DNA from: Eggerthellaceae bacterium
GTDB taxonomy: Bacteria; Actinomycetota; Coriobacteriia; Coriobacteriales; Eggerthellaceae
DNA: 9,510 bases
Direction of reading: 5' to 3'
Assembly (NCBI GenBank): GCA_017559045.1
Contig: JAFYTB010000133.1
Span: forward strand, 1 to 9,510
Below are positions 4,999 through 9,510 of the stretch, in pieces; the first letter of the stretch is position 1; each line of letters starts with the position of its first letter. The notes below the pieces were generated by a model. The model saw nothing but the letters and a program-made list of their open reading frames with translations. It was not told the DNA's origin and searched no databases. A program made the position numbers and the translations under genes.

Positions 4999-7208
4999 TC
5001 GAATCCGAAAACGTGGTAGAGATTTCTGCGTCCTCCGCTGAGGGCGCAGAGCCTACTGAGAAGAAGCCCGCGCGTCGCCGCACCAAGAAGGCCGAACAGG
5101 CACCCGAGGCTTCTGAACCCATGACGGCTGGCGATTCGGTGGAATCCTCTGAGCCTGCGAAGCCGCGTCGTACGCGTGCTAAGAAGGCTGCTCCGGAGGC
5201 CTCCGACGCCCCCGTGGTGGAATCCGCGTCGGAAGGGGAGGCCTCTCAGGCAGAGGCCCCCAAGCCGCGCCGTACCCGCACTCGCAAGGCTGCGCCCGCC
5301 GCAGAGGCTCCCGTGGCAGAGTCTGCGCCTATTGTTGAGGCTCCCGCTCCGGCTGCCGAGCCGGTGCCTGCCGTTTCTGATGCCGCTCCGGCCGCAGAGG
5401 CTCCGGTAGCGGAAGCTTCCGCTGAGGCTTCCGCAGAGCAGAAGTCTGCTCGACGTCCCCGCAATCGCTCGAGGAAGCGTGAGCTTTCCGCTGAAGGCGC
5501 TTCCGATGAGGCTGTTGTTGCCACTGAGGCACCTGCTGAGGCTGCTCCGGTAGCTGAGGCCGCTGCTGAGGCGCCGGCTGGTGAAGCTGCCCTCCAGGCC
5601 GACCAAGCTGCTTCCGAGCAGGACCAGGCCGATCAGGGCGAGGCGAAGGCCGAGGGTTACGAGCGCCGTGAGAGGGCTCGTAACAAGAAGGACCGTCGCG
5701 AGCGCAATCGCGAGAAGCGCGAAGAGGCCCAGAACAAGGGTGCTTCGGGCAATCAGAACGGTCAGAATGGCCAGAAGCAGGGTGACCGTCAGAACGACAA
5801 TCGTCAGAATGGCAAGCAGAACGCCCAGAAGCAGAGCAATCGCGATCGCGAGCGTGAGCGTGATGAGCGCCGCAGGAACAGGCGTGAGCGCAATCAGGCT
5901 AATCGCGAGATCGTTCCCAGCGTGACCATGGAAGAGCTCGCCGAGCTCAAGGTTGCCGACCTGCGCGCTAAGGCTGCCGAGCTTTCCATTGATGCTTCCG
6001 GCATGAAGAAGGCCGAGCTTGTCGAGGCTGTCTTCGGTGCAAGCATGAAGGCCGAAGGCTTCATCGAGGTCTCCGGTATTCTCGACATCATGCCTGATGG
6101 TTACGGCTTCCTGCGTGTGAGCGGTTATCTCCCTGGTGAGGGCGACGCCTACGTTGGCGCTTCCGTTGTTCGTCGCAACGGCCTGCGCAAGGGCGACTTC
6201 GTGGTCGGTCAGACCCGACCCTCTCGCGAGAACGAGAAGTTCGCTGCTATCCAGAAGATCATCTCCATCAACGGAGCACCCGTTGCCGAGATTGGCCAGC
6301 GTCCGCGCTTCGCCGATCTTACCCCGGTGTATCCCGACGAGCGTCTGCTCATGGAGCATGGCCGTTCGACCGTTACCGCACGCGTCATCGACCTGTGCGC
6401 ACCTATCGGCAAGGGTCAGCGTGGCCTGATCGTCAGCCCTCCGAAGGCTGGTAAGACTACGGTTCTCAAGGATATCGCTGCAGCTATCACGGCTAACAAT
6501 CCTGAGGTTCACCTCATGTGCCTGCTCGTCGACGAGCGTCCTGAGGAAGTTACCGACATGGAGCGTTCTATCAAGGGCGAGGTTATCTCCTCTACTTTCG
6601 ATATGCCTTCCGAGAATCACATCGCCGTTGCCGAGCTGGTTATCGAGCGTGCAAAGCGCCTGGTTGAGATGGGCCAGGATGTTGTCATCCTGCTTGACTC
6701 CATCACGCGTCTTGCTCGTGCGTACAACCTTGCACAGCCTGCTTCGGGTCGCATCCTGTCGGGCGGCGTTGATTCGACGGCGCTCTATCCGCCCAAGCGT
6801 TTCTTGGGCGCAGCTCGTAACATCGAGGGCGGCGGCAGCTTGACCATTCTGGCGTCTGCACTCATCGATACGGGTTCGAAGATGGACGAAGTCATCTTCG
6901 AGGAGTTCAAGGGCACCGGCAACATGGAGCTCAAGCTGGATCGCTACCTGGCAGATCGTCGTATCTTCCCGGCAATCGATCCGGTTACGAGCGGTACTCG
7001 CAAGGAAGACCTCCTGCTCGATCCGCAGGAAGCTCCGCTTATTTGGGCGGTTCGTCGCATCCTTGCGAACCTCAACAACACCGAGCGCGCGATGGATATG
7101 CTCATCAAGTCGCTTAAGCAGACCGAGACCAACCAGGAGTTCCTCCTTCGTACGGCGAAGAAGGCGCAGACCCAGGCTGGCAAGGCTGACGAGAATCTCG
7201 AGCTTTAG
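4995..7208 (+). CDS. transcription termination factor Rho with a long disordered N-terminus
   Basis: Rho is the hexameric RNA-dependent ATPase that ends transcription at untranslated RNA. The conserved part begins with the Rho N-terminal helix-extension-helix domain at Met312 (MEELAELKVADLRAKAAEL), then the cold-shock-like RNA-binding domain from about Gly361 (GILDIMPDGYGFLR) to about 415, then the RecA-type ATPase with Walker A PPKAGKTT (482-489, Lys487), Walker B VVILLDS (563-569, Asp568) and the RNA-contacting Q-loop SGRILSGGVDSTAL (584-597). The core looks intact. The first ~311 residues are extra relative to the ~420-residue E. coli protein: an Ala/Glu/Pro-rich section with basic clusters such as KPRRTRAKK, then an Asn/Gln-rich stretch (253-282) and an Arg-rich stretch (283-307). 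Long charged insertions occur in actinobacterial Rho proteins. It is second in the apparent operon; the ATG overlaps the tal stop. Confidence 0.97.
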   Translation: MIESENVVEISASSAEGAEPTEKKPARRRTKKAEQAPEASEPMTAGDSVESSEPAKPRRTRAKKAAPEASDAPVVESASEGEASQAEAPKPRRTRTRKAAPAAEAPVAESAPIVEAPAPAAEPVPAVSDAAPAAEAPVAEASAEASAEQKSARRPRNRSRKRELSAEGASDEAVVATEAPAEAAPVAEAAAEAPAGEAALQADQAASEQDQADQGEAKAEGYERRERARNKKDRRERNREKREEAQNKGASGNQNGQNGQKQGDRQNDNRQNGKQNAQKQSNRDRERERDERRRNRRERNQANREIVPSVTMEELAELKVADLRAKAAELSIDASGMKKAELVEAVFGASMKAEGFIEVSGILDIMPDGYGFLRVSGYLPGEGDAYVGASVVRRNGLRKGDFVVGQTRPSRENEKFAAIQKIISINGAPVAEIGQRPRFADLTPVYPDERLLMEHGRSTVTARVIDLCAPIGKGQRGLIVSPPKAGKTTVLKDIAAAITANNPEVHLMCLLVDERPEEVTDMERSIKGEVISSTFDMPSENHIAVAELVIERAKRLVEMGQDVVILLDSITRLARAYNLAQPASGRILSGGVDSTALYPPKRFLGAARNIEGGGSLTILASALIDTGSKMDEVIFEEFKGTGNMELKLDRYLADRRIFPAIDPVTSGTRKEDLLLDPQEAPLIWAVRRILANLNNTERAMDMLIKSLKQTETNQEFLLRTAKKAQTQAGKADENLEL
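5160..5294 (+). repeat. repeated basic cluster in the Rho N-terminal extension
   Basis: Two near-identical coding units, KPRRTRAKKAAP (residues 56-67) and KPRRTRTRKAAP (90-101), are separated by an acidic, Ala/Ser-rich spacer. Related basic clusters lie at residues 23-32 (KKPARRRTKK) and 151-162 (SARRPRNRSRKR). The DNA copies differ at synonymous positions, so they are old or selected at protein level rather than recent duplications. Confidence 0.75.
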
Positions 7209-7228
7209 CGCAGCGGAAGGAGGGCTTT

Positions 7229-8431
7229 GTGAACCAGCAGAATAACTGGCAGCAGAGTGTCTGGCATTCGGACGCTTCCGCACCTCAGCCGCAGCAGCCG
7301 GCAAGCGCGCCCGTTGCGGGGGAGCCGTCGCAGGCTTATCAGCAGCAGACGTGGGCGAATGACCCGCAGGCGTATGCCCAGCCGGCATACGCTCAGTCCT
7401 ACCAGGCTCAGGCATATGCCCAGCAGCCCTATGCTCAGGCTCAGCCTGCTTCTGGTGCTGCCGCAGCTGCTCAGCCGCAGCCTAAGAGCCGTGGCTGGAT
7501 TGTCGGACTTGCCGTCGTCATTGCGGTCGCAGTGCTCTGCCTCGCAGGCGTTGTTTCGTGCACCAGCATGGTAAGCAGCTCCATGAGCTCGCTTGGCTCG
7601 CTGGGCGGCATGTTCGAGATGGAAGAGTACGGCTACGAGATGGCGTACGAGGACACGGTCGGCATCATCGAGCTGGGTGGCACCATTCAGTACGATGGCT
7701 CCCTGTGCAGCCCCGAGGGCTTGAAGGAGCAGCTTGATCGCGCCGAGGAAGACCCCAATATCGTCGCTGTGGTTCTGCGCGTTGATTCTGGTGGCGGCAC
7801 GGCAACTGCGGGTGAGGAGATGTCGAACTACGTGCGCGACTTCTCGAAGCCCATCGTTGTTTCGAGCGCGTCCATCAATGCAAGCGCCGCATACGAGATC
7901 TCCTCTCAGAGCGACTACATCTTCGTTGCGAAGACCACGGCCATTGGCTCTATCGGCACGGCTCTTCAGATCACCGATCTTTCCGGCTTGTACGAGAAGC
8001 TCGGTATCAGCATCGAGAACATTACGTCCTCTGAGTCGAAGGATTCGAGCTATGGTACTCGTTCTCTGAGTGATGAAGAGCGCGCGTGGTACCAGGATCA
8101 GGTTAACCAGATCAACGAAACCTTCATCGAGGCTGTGGCTGCAGGTCGCAACATGGGTATCGAGGAGGTCCGAAAGCTTGCCAACGGCATGACCTATACG
8201 GGCATGGACGCGGTCGAGAACGGTTTGGCCGACGAGATCGGCACGCTGGAGGATGCCATTGCCAAGGCGTGTGAGCTTGCGGGTGTTACCGCGTGCGACA
8301 CTATGTACCTTACGCAGGGTTACTATCAGGATATCTACTCTCTTTTGGGTTTGATGGAAGGCGGCGCTTCGGTTGACGAGATCGCTGCTGCATTGAAGGA
8401 GCTTGAGCAGAATGTCGGATTTAAGGGATAG
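7229..8431 (+). CDS. S49-family signal peptide peptidase (SppA-like), membrane-anchored
   Basis: This 400-residue protein is a membrane-bound serine protease of family S49, whose members degrade cleaved signal peptides and help with envelope stress. After an 87-residue Gln/Ala/Pro/Tyr-rich cytoplasmic tail comes one membrane segment (about 90-111, GWIVGLAVVIAVAVLCLAG) and an outside protease domain. Conserved pieces are VGIIELGGTI, the strand RVDSGGGTATAGEEM, the nucleophile Ser219 in NASAAYE and the general-base Lys271 in SKDSSYGTR. The Ser-Lys distance of 52 residues equals that of Bacillus subtilis SppA (Ser147/Lys199), so it is probably active. The GTG start has an ideal AAGGAGG (7217-7223) five bases upstream, 20 bases after the rho stop. 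The final 20 bases overlap the next gene. Substrates are unknown. Confidence 0.9.
   Translation: MNQQNNWQQSVWHSDASAPQPQQPASAPVAGEPSQAYQQQTWANDPQAYAQPAYAQSYQAQAYAQQPYAQAQPASGAAAAAQPQPKSRGWIVGLAVVIAVAVLCLAGVVSCTSMVSSSMSSLGSLGGMFEMEEYGYEMAYEDTVGIIELGGTIQYDGSLCSPEGLKEQLDRAEEDPNIVAVVLRVDSGGGTATAGEEMSNYVRDFSKPIVVSSASINASAAYEISSQSDYIFVAKTTAIGSIGTALQITDLSGLYEKLGISIENITSSESKDSSYGTRSLSDEERAWYQDQVNQINETFIEAVAAGRNMGIEEVRKLANGMTYTGMDAVENGLADEIGTLEDAIAKACELAGVTACDTMYLTQGYYQDIYSLLGLMEGGASVDEIAAALKELEQNVGFKG
7373..7447 (+). repeat. degenerate Tyr-Ala-Gln repeats in the protease tail
   Basis: Residues 49-73 of the protease repeat a Y-A-Q or Y-Q-A-Q unit: YAQPAYAQSYQAQAYAQQ followed by PYAQAQP. The DNA uses varied codons (TATGCCCAG, TACGCTCAG, TATGCTCAG), so the pattern is kept at protein level. 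The tail lies before the membrane segment and should be in the cytoplasm. Confidence 0.75.
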
Positions 8432-9510
8432 CAAGTGCGTTTCCTGGCCTTCCCGCGCCGTGGTCACGGCGGGTATGCCTTATGGAAACAAGCCGCTTCA
8501 TTTTGGACATATCGGCGGCGTTTTCGTACCTGCTGACTGCTTCGCGCGCTTCCTGCGCGATCGCATCGGCAAGGAGAACGTCCGCTTCATTTCGGGTACC
8601 GATTGCTTCGGTTCCCCTATTGACGAGGGTTATCGTAAGCTGGTTGAGGCTGGCGAATTCGACGGCACCATCCGCGAGTACGTGCAGCGCAATCATGATG
8701 CCCAGAAGGCAACGCTCGAGGCTTTCGATGTGAGCCTCGACATCTTCGATGGTTCTGGCATCGGACATGCCGGCGAGGTTCATCAGGAGCTCACCGACAA
8801 GTTCATCACGATGCTGTATGAGCACGGTTGGCTGAAGCGTGAGTCCACGCTGCAGTTTTTCGACACCGAGGCTGGCATCTTCCTGAACGGCCGTCAGGTG
8901 CAGGGCCACTGCCCCGTGCAGGGCTGCAAGTCCGAGCATGGTTATGCCGATGAGTGCGATCTGGGCCATCAGTATCAGCCCGAGGACCTGCTCAAGCCGA
9001 TCTCTTCGGTGACGGGCACGGTTCCCGAGATGCGCCCTGTCGAGAACTGGTACTTCGACCTGCCTGCATTCGCCGAGTATCTGCGCGGTCATGTTGAGGC
9101 ACTCGAGGCTGACCCCGAGGTGCGTGCGGTTGTTCCGCAGACCCTCAAGGAGTTCTTGGCACCGCCCATCATCTTCATCAAGAACGAGCTCTACGATGAC
9201 TATCTGGCTATGGCTGACAGTCTGCCGCCGCATAGCTATCGTCCGGCCGAGAAGGGCAAGCAGAGCTTCGAGATCGAGTTCGCAACCATTGACGAGCGCG
9301 ATGCTGCACGTCCCGTGCTTGCCAACGCTGGCCTGCGCTTCCGTACTGGCAAGACGCTCGTTCCGTTCCGCATCACCGGCAACATCGAGTGGGGCGTGAA
9401 GGCTCCGGTTCTCGAGGATGTCGAAGGCCTTACCGTTTGGTGCTGGCCCGAGAGCTTGTGGGCACCGATCTCCTTCACCATCGCCGTCAACGACGAGATG
9501 GGTCTCCCGC
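8412..9510 (+). CDS. methionyl-tRNA synthetase-family protein, 3' end beyond the window
   Basis: The frame is open from ATG 8412 to the window end (366 codons, no stop), so it is the N-terminal part of a larger enzyme. It reads as a class I aminoacyl-tRNA synthetase of the MetRS type, which joins Met to its tRNA. The nucleotide-binding region is TAGMPYGNKPLHFGH, with HFGH (residues 30-33) as the HIGH signature, and FISGTDCFGSPI (about 59-70) follows. A zinc-knuckle-like insert carries Cys167-x4-Cys172 and Cys182-x3-His186, with the same nine-residue gap as in E. coli MetRS. The region WGVKAPVLEDVEGLTVW leads to the methionine pocket. The KMSKS loop and anticodon domain are beyond the edge. 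GAAGGAG (8395-8401) lies ten bases before the ATG, which overlaps the protease gene by 20 bases. Several signature residues differ from the usual, so identity as the sole MetRS is not certain. Confidence 0.82.
   Translation, partial: MSDLRDSKCVSWPSRAVVTAGMPYGNKPLHFGHIGGVFVPADCFARFLRDRIGKENVRFISGTDCFGSPIDEGYRKLVEAGEFDGTIREYVQRNHDAQKATLEAFDVSLDIFDGSGIGHAGEVHQELTDKFITMLYEHGWLKRESTLQFFDTEAGIFLNGRQVQGHCPVQGCKSEHGYADECDLGHQYQPEDLLKPISSVTGTVPEMRPVENWYFDLPAFAEYLRGHVEALEADPEVRAVVPQTLKEFLAPPIIFIKNELYDDYLAMADSLPPHSYRPAEKGKQSFEIEFATIDERDAARPVLANAGLRFRTGKTLVPFRITGNIEWGVKAPVLEDVEGLTVWCWPESLWAPISFTIAVNDEMGLP

Noticed and set aside
4929..7415. Very long - strand open frame (828 codons) antisense to rho
   Set aside because: It mirrors the rho codons; its product is Leu/Arg/Ser-rich low-complexity with no recognised domain, and rho is unmistakable on the other strand.
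7547..7563. Lipobox-like VVSC at residues 108-111 of the protease
   Set aside because: It lies after an 87-residue tail rather than in an N-terminal signal peptide, so lipoprotein processing is unlikely.
7205..8467. 420-codon - strand frame antisense to sppA
   Set aside because: It is the complementary shadow of a well-supported S49 protease gene, with no domain.
8421..9233. 270-codon - strand frame antisense to the synthetase
   Set aside because: It lies opposite a clear MetRS-family reading frame; no motif supports it.

Overview
The window reads as a piece of chromosome from a moderately GC-rich bacterium. The best guess is an anaerobic, probably gut-associated Coriobacteriia (Actinomycetota). 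The grounds are the actinobacterial-style Rho with a very long charged N-terminal extension, strong purine-rich ribosome sites with some GTG starts, and the mix of small flavoproteins with a PfkB kinase. This placement is inference from gene style; there is no rRNA or marker hit. I see no insertion sequence, phage gene, CRISPR array, tRNA or rRNA.

Left part (1-2160), all on the + strand: a perfect 34-base palindrome at the window edge; a small FMN split-barrel (PNPOx-type) protein; a clear intrinsic terminator; a PfkB-family sugar or nucleoside kinase whose longest reading frame starts inside that terminator, so its true start is probably downstream; and a nitroreductase-family flavoprotein. 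A strong hairpin at 2113-2140 ends the nitroreductase transcript and also the convergent permease transcript.

Middle part (2184-4029): a divergent pair made of an ABC-2/YhgE-like membrane protein (- strand) and a TetR-family regulator (+ strand). The gap between them holds a TTACAG-T-CTGTAA dyad placed so that one bound repressor could cover both candidate promoters. This looks like a self-contained export or stress module, but no ATPase partner is present.

Right part (4030-9510): a 282-base leader with a candidate promoter, possible RNA structure and a 16-base palindrome next to the ribosome site, then four tightly packed + strand genes: transaldolase (TalC/FSA fold), transcription terminator Rho, an S49 signal-peptide-peptidase-like protease, and a methionyl-tRNA synthetase-family enzyme cut by the window end. 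Overlaps of 4 and 20 bases and a 20-base gap suggest one housekeeping operon. The most unusual parts are the ~311-residue low-complexity N-terminus of Rho (repeated basic clusters plus an N/Q-rich stretch), the Tyr-Ala-Gln repeats before the membrane anchor of the protease, and several altered signature motifs in the synthetase. I did not find a convincing wholly new multi-gene system.
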